NCBI GenBank assembly: GCA_964632945.1
Contig: CAZWCX010000064.1
Coordinates: 1-40,272 of the forward strand
Reading direction: 5' to 3'
Length of the DNA stretch: 40,272 nt
From: CAZWCX01 sp964632945
Lineage (GTDB): Bacteria; Planctomycetota; MHYJ01; WSZJ01; CAZWCX01
Part shown: one piece after another, positions 12,162 to 22,986 of the stretch
Layout of the letters: every line of letters starts with the position of its first letter
Position numbering within the stretch: the stretch's first letter is position 1
The notes under the pieces: model-generated
What the model was told of the DNA's origin: nothing
The model's database searches: none
The model's input: only the letters and a program-made list of their open reading frames with translations
Program-made: the position numbers and the translations under genes

Positions 12162-12189
12162 CGGGGGGGGCGCCGGCGTCCCTCCCCCG
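12162..12189. terminator. GC hairpin between convergent genes
   Basis: A C plus eight G at 12162-12170 pair with CCTCCCCCG at 12181-12189 (9 bp, one G-T), leaving a 10-base loop. It lies in the 49 bases between convergent genes and could stop transcription from both sides. There is no T-tract, so confidence is moderate to low. Confidence 0.35.
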
Positions 12190-12197
12190 GATCCCCC

Positions 12198-15101
<2,904 letters not shown>

Positions 15102-15195
15102 GACCTCGGCCTCCTCCCTGCGTCGTCCCGGCGGTCCCGCGAGGGTCCGCCCTTTTCCTCTCCCGGACCGGGGATCCGCCGGCCCCGGCGGTCCG

Positions 15196-16488
15196 TCACC
15201 GCGGCAACGGCAAGCCGTCCGGGCCCATGCGCGCCTTCTGCCGCTCTTCCTCCCGGGCGGCGGCCGCCTGGGCGGTCGCGAGTTCCGCCTCCGCGGCCTC
15301 CACGCGAGCCGCGTATTCGCGCTCGAGCCGCTCCTTTTCCGCGTCCTTTTCGGCCGCCGACTTCTCGAGCCGCGCGATCTCGGCTTCCCACTGGACCACC
15401 CGCCCCCGCGACACGCGGATCCGGCCTTCCCACTCGTCGATGCGGCGGGCGAGCGCGGACTGCTCGTTGCGGACCTGGCGAAGTTCCGATTCCAGCGTGG
15501 CGACGCGGGCCTTGTCGTGGGGAAGCCCGCTCTTCTGCGCCGTCGCCTGCGCCGCGGCGACGTCGGCGCGGAGCAGGCGCTCCTGGCCCTCGAGGTCGGC
15601 GGCCCGGGCGCGGTCGGCGGCCACGTCCTTCTCGGCGGCGACGATCGCGGCCGCTTCGCGGGTCTTGCGATCGAGCAGCTTCTCCGCGGCCGCGCGGTCC
15701 GCGTCCCCGCCGGGTGCGCGGGGTCGCGCGGCCCGCGCGCGGCCGACTTCGGCCTCGAGGCGAAGGACCGCGTCGAGCGCGGCGCCCAGCTCCGCGGTGA
15801 CCCACCGGCCCGCCCGGCGCACGAACCCGTGGGAGGCGAAAACCTCCTCCTCGCGCGCCCAGCCGTAGTGGACCGTCTTGCGGTAGCCGCAGAGGCCGAG
15901 GATCTCCGCCACCGCGTCGGGCCGGAAGGGCGGGTCGAGCCGCGTCAGTCCCAGGCAGAGCCCGGCCGCGGCGTCGCGAAGCTCGTTCGCCAGGTCGATC
16001 CGCGCCGCGGCCCAACGGGCCAGCTCCAGCCGCGGGGCCGGGTCGGAGCCGGTGAGCGGACGGACGCGCATGGCGAATTCGCGGGCGAGATGGGCGCGGA
16101 CGGCCTCTTCGGCCTCTTTGCGCCGCCGCGTGGCCCAGTCGAACGAGGCGACGTCGTCGAGCGGCAGGATGGTGAATTCGCGCTGGCGACCGCGCTCGAC
16201 GTGCATCAGGAGCTTGCGTTCCGCCTCCTGGACCTGCAGGATGAGTCCTTCGTGCCGACTGCCGTCGCGGAGGGAGACGGTATCGCGCGTCGCGGCGCCG
16301 GCAAGGCGGTCGACCCGGGCGTCGAAGGTGGCGCGCGCCGCGGCGGACTCGGCGGCCAGGTCGGCCGGGGAGGCGGCGACGGGGGAGCCCGCGCAGAGGG
16401 CGAGGAGCGCCGCGACGGCGGCGAGCGCGCCGTCGGGCCCGGGCGGTCGCCCGGGAATCGCCGTTGGGTGTGAGAAGCTGCAGGGCAT
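15196..16488 (-). CDS. Exported coiled-coil protein with SH3/Sm-like module, function unknown
   Basis: 430 residues. A signal peptide with a long N-region and a hydrophobic core at about 20-38 (LAAVAALLALCAG) leads into a short beta-rich module at about 68-118, beginning DTVSLRDGSRHEGLILQV, similar in pattern to the one in the protein at 7536-8903. A helical central region follows, including a GRWVTAE segment that echoes the Gly-x-Trp-Val-Thr repeats of the giant gluzincin at 3308-7342. The last 170 residues are a Lys/Glu/Arg/Ala-rich coiled coil (AEIARLEKSAAEKDAEKE). ATG 16488 has GGAGGAGG upstream. It is the upstream partner of the kinase gene, so it may be part of the same envelope sensing unit, but no enzymatic motif is visible. 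Confidence 0.8.
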   Translation of the reverse strand: MPCSFSHPTAIPGRPPGPDGALAAVAALLALCAGSPVAASPADLAAESAAARATFDARVDRLAGAATRDTVSLRDGSRHEGLILQVQEAERKLLMHVERGRQREFTILPLDDVASFDWATRRRKEAEEAVRAHLAREFAMRVRPLTGSDPAPRLELARWAAARIDLANELRDAAAGLCLGLTRLDPPFRPDAVAEILGLCGYRKTVHYGWAREEEVFASHGFVRRAGRWVTAELGAALDAVLRLEAEVGRARAARPRAPGGDADRAAAEKLLDRKTREAAAIVAAEKDVAADRARAADLEGQERLLRADVAAAQATAQKSGLPHDKARVATLESELRQVRNEQSALARRIDEWEGRIRVSRGRVVQWEAEIARLEKSAAEKDAEKERLEREYAARVEAAEAELATAQAAAAREEERQKARMGPDGLPLPR

Positions 16489-16710
16489 GGCCAAACCTCC
16501 TCCGGCGTGGAGACCGCGGCGCCGGCACGGGGCGTGGCCCTCGAGTCGGCGCCATTGGGTACGATACCATGACCGGGCGCGGGGCGCCCGGGAGTTCTTC
16601 GGGTCGCCGGCCGGGCGTTCGGATCGTCGTGGATCCGCCGGGGACCCCGGCGCGAACCCCCTGCCGCGAACGGGGGTGACGCAGGAGTCGAGGACAGGAG
16701 CAAGACCCCC

Positions 16711-17073
16711 ATGGCCAAATACGTAGACGGATACGTGATCCCGCTGCCCCGGAAGAACCTCGCCGCCTACACGCGATTGGCGAAACTGGGTCGGAAGTGC
16801 TGGATGAAGCACGGAGCGCTCCAGTACTTCGAGTGCGTCGGAGACGACCTCGACACGCCGCTGGGCTGCGGCGCGGGCTTTCCCAAAGGGATTCGATTGA
16901 AGGCGGGCGAGACGGTGGTCTTCGCCTTCGTCGTCTACAAGTCGAAGGCGCACCGCGCCGCGGTGAATGCGAAGGTGATGAAGGACCCGGCCATGCAGGC
17001 GATGCCCCCCCGGATGCCCTTCGACCTCACGCGATTCATGAACGGCGGGTTCAAGGTGATCGTGGAGGGGTAG
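16711..17073 (+). CDS. DUF1428 (YbaA-like) family protein
   Basis: 120-residue cytoplasmic protein with the full DUF1428 pattern: an N-terminal YVDGYVIPLPRKNLAAY, then HGALQYFECVGDD, GETVVFAFVVYKSKAHR, NAKVMKDP and the closing MPFDLTRFMNGGFKVIVEG. The family folds as a dimeric alpha/beta barrel related to YbaA of E. coli; no biochemical role is established. Length is typical. ATG 16711 is preceded by AGGAG at about 11-12 bases. It is divergent from the coiled-coil gene and separated by 249 bases from the amidohydrolase gene, so it is likely monocistronic. Confidence 0.93.
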   Translation: MAKYVDGYVIPLPRKNLAAYTRLAKLGRKCWMKHGALQYFECVGDDLDTPLGCGAGFPKGIRLKAGETVVFAFVVYKSKAHRAAVNAKVMKDPAMQAMPPRMPFDLTRFMNGGFKVIVEG

Positions 17074-17322
17074 GGGACCGGGGGCGGCACCGGAAGGCCC
17101 CGGGGCGGACGGGTAGGCGGAAGCGGGCGGGCGGGAGGGAAGGAACTTTCGCCCCCGTGACCTGCGGCACGATCCCGCCGTCCTCCTGCCGCCGCCCGGG
17201 GATCTCGATCCGCAGGGCCTTGCCGGACGGTCGCCTGCTCCGGTCCGGCGATTTCGTTCGACGCCACCCCGTCATTTTCCCTTCCTGTCCCGCTTCCGGG
17301 CCCCTGCGTGGAGGATTCCAGG

Positions 17323-18441
17323 ATGCCCCGACTCGCTGCGCTTCTCGCCGCTTGCCTCGCCGCTCTGCTGTGTGCGCCGACCGGCGCGCGCGGTGACGGC
17401 TCCGACGCCGCCGCCCCAGGGGGCGTCGACGTCCACATGCATCTCGACGGCTCGAGCGACGGTCCCCCGGCGCCGGGTGGCTCCAACCCGCGGCGGGATC
17501 GGCCGCCCCGCAACGAGGAACGTCGGGACTATACGGCCTCGGCCGACGACCTCGTGCGGCGCATGGACGAGCTCGGCGTTGCGACGGCGATCGTCATGCC
17601 GCCCCCGCAGCTTCGGGGCCAGAAAGGGGGGTACACGTACCGCGACCTCCTGACTGCGATCGCCCGCCACCCGGGGCGCCTGGTGCTCGGCGCGGGGGGC
17701 GGCACGCTCAACCCCATGATTCACGAGATCCCGGCGGACCGGGTCACGAACGAGCACCGGGCCCGCTTTCGCGCGCTCGCCGAGGAGATCGTCCAGGCGG
17801 GGGCGAAGGCTTTCGGCGAGATGGCGGCGCTCCACCTGTGCATGAACCCGCGGCACCATTACGAGGCGGCGCCGCCGGACCATCCCCTGTTCCTCCTGCT
17901 GGCCGACTTGTCGGCGGAGTTCGGCCTGCCGATCGACCTCCACGTCGAGGCGGTGGCGGAAGACCTGCCGACCCCGCCGAGGCTGCGCGAGGCGTGCGCG
18001 CAGAATCCCGCGACGATCCGCGCGACGCTGCCGGCGCTCGGGCGCCTGCTGGCCCACAACCGGCGCGCGCGGATCGTGTGGCAGCACATCGGCTGGGACA
18101 ACACCGGTCAGATGAAGCCGACGCTCTTCCGCTCGCTCCTCCGCGAGCACGAGAACCTCTTCCTCGCCATCAAGGCGGTCCCCGCCGCGGAGAGCGAGCG
18201 ACCCACGCGGATCCACGACGACGCCCACCGGATCCTGCCCGAGTGGGTCGAGCTCTTTCGCGAGTTCCCCGACCGGATCGTCGTCGGCGCCGACGAGTTC
18301 GCGCGCGCCCCCGGAACGCAGGGGGGATACGCGAAGCCGCCGTTCTTCGACGTGACCTGGAAGGCGGTGGCGGGGCTTCCGGCGGACGTGGCGGAGAAGG
18401 TCCGCTCGACCAATGCGCGACGGATCTATCGGTTGCCGTAG
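17323..18441 (+). CDS. Exported amidohydrolase (amidohydrolase_2 family)
   Basis: 372 residues. A signal peptide (residues 1-23, hydrophobic LAALLAACLAALLCAPTGA) precedes a metal-dependent TIM-barrel hydrolase. Metal-ligand motifs can be followed along the chain: VDVHMHLD (H38, H40), GAKAFGEMAAL, DLHVEA, VWQHIGWDN and VVGADEF near the end, the order expected in amidohydrolase_2 members. The protein ends with the typical NARRIYRL helix. Substrate cannot be deduced; family members act on carboxylic acids and lactones. ATG 17323 is chosen over an in-frame ATG at 17308 because GGAGGATTCC lies between them as the ribosome-binding site. The 249 bases upstream contain no recognisable gene. Confidence 0.88.
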   Translation: MPRLAALLAACLAALLCAPTGARGDGSDAAAPGGVDVHMHLDGSSDGPPAPGGSNPRRDRPPRNEERRDYTASADDLVRRMDELGVATAIVMPPPQLRGQKGGYTYRDLLTAIARHPGRLVLGAGGGTLNPMIHEIPADRVTNEHRARFRALAEEIVQAGAKAFGEMAALHLCMNPRHHYEAAPPDHPLFLLLADLSAEFGLPIDLHVEAVAEDLPTPPRLREACAQNPATIRATLPALGRLLAHNRRARIVWQHIGWDNTGQMKPTLFRSLLREHENLFLAIKAVPAAESERPTRIHDDAHRILPEWVELFREFPDRIVVGADEFARAPGTQGGYAKPPFFDVTWKAVAGLPADVAEKVRSTNARRIYRLP

Positions 18442-18577
18442 GCAAGCGGGGTAGCGCACGAGGCCGTTTACCCTGATGCATGCTCCGGGGGCGAGCGGTT
18501 TCGCCTGCAGGAGTCGCGTGTGCCGGGTCGCCCCACGCGCCGACCCGTCGGCGGCCCGAGTCCAGAAAGGGAGAGCG

Positions 18578-19651
18578 ATGCCGAAGAGAACCCTCGCCGC
18601 GAGTCTGCTCCTCTGCGCTGCCTGCGCCGGCGCCCCGACCGCGGCCGAAGACCCGCTCCCGCGCGGGACGCGCCTGCTGGGCATGGATGTCACTCAGCCG
18701 GAAGGCGCGCCATTCGAAGCCTGCTTCGAGATGGCCCGCGCCGCCGGCGCGGAGGCGATCCAGCTCCCGATCATGTGGGACGATTGCGAGAAGTCGCCGG
18801 GAGTCTTCACCCCCGACCCCGACTGGCTCGCGATCGCCGACGCGTACTACGGACCCCGGCAGGTCCCGGTTCACCTGGTTCTCGTCCCGATCGACACCAA
18901 CAACCGCCGGGTTCCTGCCGATCTGGCGTCGGTCCCCTTCGACGATCCCCGCATGATCGAGCGTTTCGGCGCGTGGCTGGACTGGGCGCTGGGTCGGGTC
19001 CCGGCCGTCAAGCTGGTCAGCCTCTCGATCGGGAACGAGGTGGACGCGCTGCTCGCCGGCGAGGCGGACTGGGCCGCGTACGGCGTCTTCTTCGAAGCGG
19101 CGCGGGAACGGGCGCGGCGCGTCCGCCCGGGCTGCCCCGTCGGGGTGAAAATGACCTGGGGCGGGCTGACGGCGCCCCCGGGGGCGGAATTCGCCCGGCG
19201 GCTTAATCGAAGCAGCGACGGCGTCTTTGCCACCTACTACGCGATCGGGCCGGACTTCCGCGTAAAGTCCGCGGAGCAGGCCGTGGGCGACCTGACCGCC
19301 CTCGTCGACGCCTATCCCGACCGGGGGATCTGGCTGCTCGAAATCGGCTGCCCCTCTTCTCTGCGAATCGGCGGTTCGGAGGAGTTACAGGCCCGCTTCG
19401 TGCGCGACGTATTCGCCCTCTGGGATCGTCGGGCCGCCTCGATCCCGGCGCTGCATTGGACCTGGATGCACGACATTCCGGCGACGGCGGTCGAATCGTA
19501 CGGCCGGTACTATCGGCTCGCCGATGAGGGCTTTCTCGCCTATCTCGGCAGCCTCGGGCTGCGGACCGGGGAGGGGCAGGGGCGCGACAAGGCGGCGTTC
19601 CGGGCCTTGCGCGAGGAAGCCGCGCGCCGCGGCTGGGGAGGCCCGCGCTAG
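18578..19651 (+). CDS. Secreted TIM-barrel glycoside-hydrolase-like protein
   Basis: 357 residues. A Sec signal peptide (KRTLAASLLLCAACAGAPTA) leads to a (beta/alpha)8 barrel of clan GH-A character: AIQLPIMWDDCEKSPGVF on an early strand, SLSIGNEVDALL with the Asn-Glu acid/base pair (E154), and IWLLEIGCPSS with the candidate nucleophile E255 late in the chain; the 101-residue separation suits this fold. An LHWTWMHD strand follows. The exact GH family and substrate are not clear. The Cys pair near the signal does not make a good lipobox, so secretion rather than lipoprotein anchoring is favoured. ATG 18578 has AAAGGGAGAG upstream. It follows the amidohydrolase by 136 bases, possibly in the same transcript. 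Confidence 0.75.
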   Translation: MPKRTLAASLLLCAACAGAPTAAEDPLPRGTRLLGMDVTQPEGAPFEACFEMARAAGAEAIQLPIMWDDCEKSPGVFTPDPDWLAIADAYYGPRQVPVHLVLVPIDTNNRRVPADLASVPFDDPRMIERFGAWLDWALGRVPAVKLVSLSIGNEVDALLAGEADWAAYGVFFEAARERARRVRPGCPVGVKMTWGGLTAPPGAEFARRLNRSSDGVFATYYAIGPDFRVKSAEQAVGDLTALVDAYPDRGIWLLEIGCPSSLRIGGSEELQARFVRDVFALWDRRAASIPALHWTWMHDIPATAVESYGRYYRLADEGFLAYLGSLGLRTGEGQGRDKAAFRALREEAARRGWGGPR

Positions 19652-19657
19652 GCGGGC
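19641..19657 (+). terminator. Hairpin over stop codon before convergent gene
   Basis: GCCCGC (19641-19646), loop GCTAG, GCGGGC (19652-19657); the loop holds the TAG stop of the glycosidase-like gene. It resembles the hairpin at 7341-7363 in covering a stop codon. No T-tract; weak terminator candidate. Confidence 0.25.
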
Positions 19658-19779
19658 GGCGGAAGGGGCCCGTGCCGGGCTCCGTCCGCGGCGGCGGAAC
19701 CGGGCCGCGCGGAAGTGGGACGTTGCGTGCCGGAAACCCGAAGAAGCATGCCACCCCGCGGAGGCCCGACGTGTCCCCC

Positions 19780-21882
19780 CTACTTCCCGAACCCGAACCG
19801 CCCCTCATCCCCGATCAACCGCGCCGTCTGCACGTGCGAATCGCGGGCCGGGATCGGCCGCACCACGACCCGCAGCTCCACGTGGTCGCGGCTCGAACGC
19901 AGCACCTCCAGGCGCATCACCCCCTCGCCGGCGTCCAGGCGGTACTCGCTTGACGGCACGAGGCCCGTAACGCGGAAGCGGCCGCGGCGATCCGTCCGGG
20001 CGCCGCGGTGGTTCGGCGACAGGCCGTGCATCGGGTGCCGGCCCACGGACGTTACCTCCACGGTGCCCTCCGCGAACGGCTCCCCGCTCGGCAGGAGGAG
20101 CGTTCCCTCCACGACCCCGCCTCGCGGGAGCGTCACCTCCAGCGTCCGCGCCTCACCGGCGCCCAGGTCCAGGGCGAGCGGACGATCGAGGACGTGCTCC
20201 GCCTCTTCCGCCCACAGGACTTGCGGGCCGTTCGGGAGGCCGGGGATGCGAAACGCGCCGAGGTGATCCGTGACGGCCTCCCGCGGATCGATGCGGGCGG
20301 CGTCCTCGTGGGGCGCGACGACTACGCGGGCTCCGGCGAGGGGGCGGCCGGCTTCGTTGCGGACCGTGCCCTGCACGGACGCGCCGGCGTCGAGGGTCAC
20401 GGTGCATTCCACGCGGTGGCCGCCGTGCAGCCGGTCGGCGAAGCCATCGAGCGTCTGCGCCACGTAGGCCCGGTGGGAGATCCGCAGGGTCGTGCGGTCC
20501 GGCGGCTCCTTCTCGAACGAGAGGCCGGCGATGCGGTAGGTCGCGGTGGCCGGCTTTTCCAGCCGCCCGGCCGCGCTCCAGCCGTGGTTCGGACCCTGGA
20601 TCCAGAAGTAGAGGCCCTCGTCGATCCACTCGCCGCCGGGCCCGCGGACGACGACCACCAGTTCCCACGCCGCGGCGATTCGATAGTCACGCGGTTCGCC
20701 GGGGACGATGTCGGCGAGGTCGAAGTCGCGGGCCGCCCATCCTTCGGCCCGGATGCGCAGGCGATACAGGGGGAGGTCCTCGACCGGTGCGAAGGCGAAG
20801 CGGCCCTGGGCGTCGGTGCGGGTGGTGTGGTGCCGGTGGTGGATCTCCTTGCCCTGAAGCCAGGAGAGGACCACCTCGGCACCTTCGATGGGCGTGTCGC
20901 GGTCCTCGTCGAGGACGCGGCCGGAGAGGCCGGCGGCGGCGGGGAGGGCGCCGCCGGTCGGGCCCGCGACCCGGGGGTCGCTCGGGAGCGCGGCCGGGGC
21001 TTCGCGCTCGCTCGCCGCGCGGGGGACGGAGGTCTCCGCACCCCTTGTCGCCGTGCCCGGGCGCTCCGCGGCCGGGCGGTGCGCCGTCCGCTCGGGAGGC
21101 GGGGCGGCGCGTTGCCATTGGACGATCGAGGCCGTGAGCGCGGTCAGGATGGCCGCGGCGGCCACGAGCCGGGCGCCGAGCGGGGCGGGGGATGGCCCGG
21201 CGGGGGCGGTCGGCGTGCCGGGCGCGGAGGACGGAAAGCCGCGGGCCAGTTCCGCGAGGCGGTCGGCGAGGGCGAAGGGCACCTCGTGGGGGGGAAGGGT
21301 GGAGACCGCCGCCTCGACCTGCGCGGCGACGAGCACGACGCCGAGATCGGCGAGGGTCTGCTTCAGGCGAGAGATCCCCTCGTGGAGGCGCGAGCCGACG
21401 GTCCCTTCGGGACAATCGAGGACGGCGGCGATCTCGGCGTACGACAGCCCCTCCTCGTACCGCAGCAGGATGGGCAGGCGCCAGCGGGCGGGGAGCGCTT
21501 CGATCTTGCGCCGAACCAGCGCCAGGCGTCGGGCCTCGTCGTCGGCGGTCTCCGCCGGCGGAGTGGCGGCTTCCGGGCGCTGCCGGCCCACGTGCCGGTC
21601 CCGTTGCCGGCGGCGACGCTCCGAGCGCAGCAGTTGCAGCGAGGCGTTGACGGCCACGCGGTGGAGCCAGCCGCGGGAGGAGCCCGGCTCCCGCCGGGTG
21701 GAGCCGCGGCGCAGGAGGGTGACGAAGGTCTCCTGGGCGGCGTCTTCGGCGAGGTCGGCGCGTCGCACGACGCTCAGGCAGGTCCGGTAGACGGCGGCCT
21801 GATGGCGCTGGACGAAGCGGGTGAGGTCTTGCGGGTCGGCAGGGCCGGAGAGGGCGGCGAGCAGGGTCTCGTCGGTGACCAT
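19780..21882 (-). CDS. Membrane-anchored ECF sigma factor with extracytoplasmic carboxypeptidase-regulatory-like domains
   Basis: 700 residues. Residues 20-90 form sigma region 2 (LAEDAAQETFVTLLRRG, GWLHRVAVNASLQLLRSERRRR) and 120-180 region 4 (LPARWRLPILLRYEEGLSYAEIAA, then VLDCPEGTVGSRLHEGISRLK). A Pro/Ala linker leads to one membrane segment (about 236-256, LVAAAAILTALTASIV), then a disordered stretch and at least three beta-sandwich units of the carboxypeptidase-regulatory/TonB-plug-like type (GRVLDEDRDTPIEGAEVVLS, GTVRNEAGRPLAGARVVV, GTLLLPSGEPFAEGTVEV). A sigma factor tethered this way could sense outside signals without a separate anti-sigma factor. No zinc-binding anti-sigma motif (HxxxCxxC) is present. 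ATG 21882 has GAGGAG upstream. It lies 117 bases downstream of yidD on the same strand. Confidence 0.93.
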   Translation of the reverse strand: MVTDETLLAALSGPADPQDLTRFVQRHQAAVYRTCLSVVRRADLAEDAAQETFVTLLRRGSTRREPGSSRGWLHRVAVNASLQLLRSERRRRQRDRHVGRQRPEAATPPAETADDEARRLALVRRKIEALPARWRLPILLRYEEGLSYAEIAAVLDCPEGTVGSRLHEGISRLKQTLADLGVVLVAAQVEAAVSTLPPHEVPFALADRLAELARGFPSSAPGTPTAPAGPSPAPLGARLVAAAAILTALTASIVQWQRAAPPPERTAHRPAAERPGTATRGAETSVPRAASEREAPAALPSDPRVAGPTGGALPAAAGLSGRVLDEDRDTPIEGAEVVLSWLQGKEIHHRHHTTRTDAQGRFAFAPVEDLPLYRLRIRAEGWAARDFDLADIVPGEPRDYRIAAAWELVVVVRGPGGEWIDEGLYFWIQGPNHGWSAAGRLEKPATATYRIAGLSFEKEPPDRTTLRISHRAYVAQTLDGFADRLHGGHRVECTVTLDAGASVQGTVRNEAGRPLAGARVVVAPHEDAARIDPREAVTDHLGAFRIPGLPNGPQVLWAEEAEHVLDRPLALDLGAGEARTLEVTLPRGGVVEGTLLLPSGEPFAEGTVEVTSVGRHPMHGLSPNHRGARTDRRGRFRVTGLVPSSEYRLDAGEGVMRLEVLRSSRDHVELRVVVRPIPARDSHVQTARLIGDEGRFGFGK

Positions 21883-21918
21883 CGGGCGCGGCTCCTCGTG
21901 GAGATTCGATACAGGTCC

Positions 21919-21937
21919 GGCGCGACCGGTTCGCGCC
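21919..21937. promoter_or_regulatory. 7-bp inverted repeat upstream of ECF sigma gene
   Basis: GGCGCGA (21919-21925) and TCGCGCC (21931-21937) around CCGGT. It lies 37 bases upstream of the sigma-factor start, between yidD and the ECF gene. It could be an operator or a weak terminator for rnpA-yidD; no T-tract. Confidence 0.3.
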
Positions 21938-21999
21938 TGTCCTTCTCCAAGATGCCGCGGGTCGAAAGGTCTTCACGGAATTCCGGGATCGGTCCCTTT

Positions 22000-22266
22000 T
22001 CACTCCACCGGATCGTACCCGCTCCCGCCGAAGGGCTGGCAGCGCAACAGCCGTCGTACCCCCAGGTAGCTGCCGCGCAGCAGTCCCTTCTTTTGCAGCG
22101 CTTCCATGAAGTAGCGCGAACAGGTGGGGGTGAACCGGCACACATTCGGCATCAGCGGCGAGAGGGTGAGCTGATACAGCCGGATCAGCCCCATCAAGGT
22201 CCAGCGGATCGGGTTGCCGAGCCAGCGGCCGGCGGTGCCGAGGGTGCGCACGATTGCGTGGCTCAT
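22000..22266 (-). CDS. yidD: Membrane protein insertion efficiency factor YidD
   Basis: 88 residues with the family signature LIRLYQLTLSPLMPN, CRFTPTCSRYFMEAL, the three Cys of the family in place, LRCQPFGGSGYDPV at the end. It is a small amphipathic inner-membrane-associated protein that helps YidC-dependent insertion. ATG 22266 has GGAG 8-9 bases upstream and overlaps the rnpA stop by 4 bases (ATGA), so translation is coupled. The usual next gene, yidC, does not follow; instead the ECF sigma gene is downstream on the same strand. Confidence 0.96.
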   Translation of the reverse strand: MSHAIVRTLGTAGRWLGNPIRWTLMGLIRLYQLTLSPLMPNVCRFTPTCSRYFMEALQKKGLLRGSYLGVRRLLRCQPFGGSGYDPVE

Positions 22267-22754
22267 CGACTTCGCTCCGACCCCGCGGAGGTCCCGGGCC
22301 CTGTTCCGGGTTCGGCGGCCGCCCCGGGCTTTGCTCCCCGGCCTGGCCCTGGGCTGGCCCCGGGCTTCGACTTCCGCTTTGGGCCCGGCTTCGTCCCCGC
22401 CCCCCCGGGTTCCGGCGTGGGCGGGCGCGTCAGCAGAAACGTCAGGCTCTGCTTCACCCCCTCGAGGGTCAGCCTTGCCCCTTGTCGCGGCAGCACGATC
22501 ACGTCCATCCCGGTCGGCAGCGTCTCGCGCAGCGCGCGGAATCCCTCGCGGATCAACCGCTTGATGCGGTTCCGCGGCACGGAACGGCGGGCGGCGCGGC
22601 CGACGACGATGCCGAGCCGGGTTTCCGGGCCGGTGCCTGCCCGGACGTACGCCACCAGGCGGCCGTCCTTGCGGACCTGCTTGCCGTCGAACACCGCCTT
22701 GAACTCGGCCCGCTTCAAGAGCCGTCTGGACTTGGGGAACCGTTGATCCGCCAT
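22263..22754 (-). CDS. rnpA: Ribonuclease P protein component RnpA with C-terminal extension
   Basis: 163 residues. The core (1-110) is a typical RNase P protein that binds the catalytic RNA and helps mature tRNA 5' ends: FPKSRRLLKRAEFKAVFDG, GIVVGRAARRSVPRNRIKRL with the RNR motif, REGFR and DVIVLPRQGA. Residues 111-163 are an extra Gly/Pro/Lys/Ala tail (for example TKPGPKRKSKPG) not needed by the family. ATG 22754 is chosen because the following MADQRF starts the conserved core; an in-frame ATG at 22793 adds 13 basic residues. A good promoter at 22872-22899 is near. rpmH, the usual upstream neighbour, is absent. Confidence 0.94.
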   Translation of the reverse strand: MADQRFPKSRRLLKRAEFKAVFDGKQVRKDGRLVAYVRAGTGPETRLGIVVGRAARRSVPRNRIKRLIREGFRALRETLPTGMDVIVLPRQGARLTLEGVKQSLTFLLTRPPTPEPGGAGTKPGPKRKSKPGASPGPGRGAKPGAAAEPGTGPGTSAGSERSR

Positions 22755-22871
22755 GCCGTTCCGTGGCCTCCGCGCGAGTTCCCCGGCGGCCATTCGCCGC
22801 GGTCGGGCCAGCGGCCTCCGCCGCGCCTGCGCACTTGGAGGATCCGCTCATTCCCCGACCCCAATGTGCCG

Positions 22872-22899
22872 ATAATACGATACGTGCCGCCGGAAGCAA
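22872..22899 (-). promoter_or_regulatory. Sigma-70-type promoter for rnpA-yidD
   Basis: Read on minus: TTGCTT (22899-22894), 16-base spacer, TATTAT (22877-22872). Predicted start near 22865, about 110 bases before the rnpA ATG. It is back-to-back with the plus-strand promoter at 22916-22944. Confidence 0.65.
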
Positions 22900-22915
22900 G
22901 GGCGATGCTTTTCCT

Positions 22916-22944
22916 TTGACACCACCCGGGGGTTGTGGCAGATT
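22916..22944 (+). promoter_or_regulatory. Candidate promoter for exported protein gene
   Basis: Perfect -35 TTGACA (22916-22921), 17-base spacer, weak -10 CAGATT (22939-22944). It ends 42 bases before ATG 22987. The strong -35 and spacing support it; the -10 is poor. Confidence 0.48.
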
Positions 22945-22986
22945 TCGCGGGCGATTGACCGCCGCAATTCCGGTCGAGGCTAGACC

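Noticed and set aside
22755..22986. rpmH (ribosomal protein L34) upstream of rnpA
   Set aside because: All three minus-strand frames were read; none gives the short Lys/Arg-rich L34 pattern.
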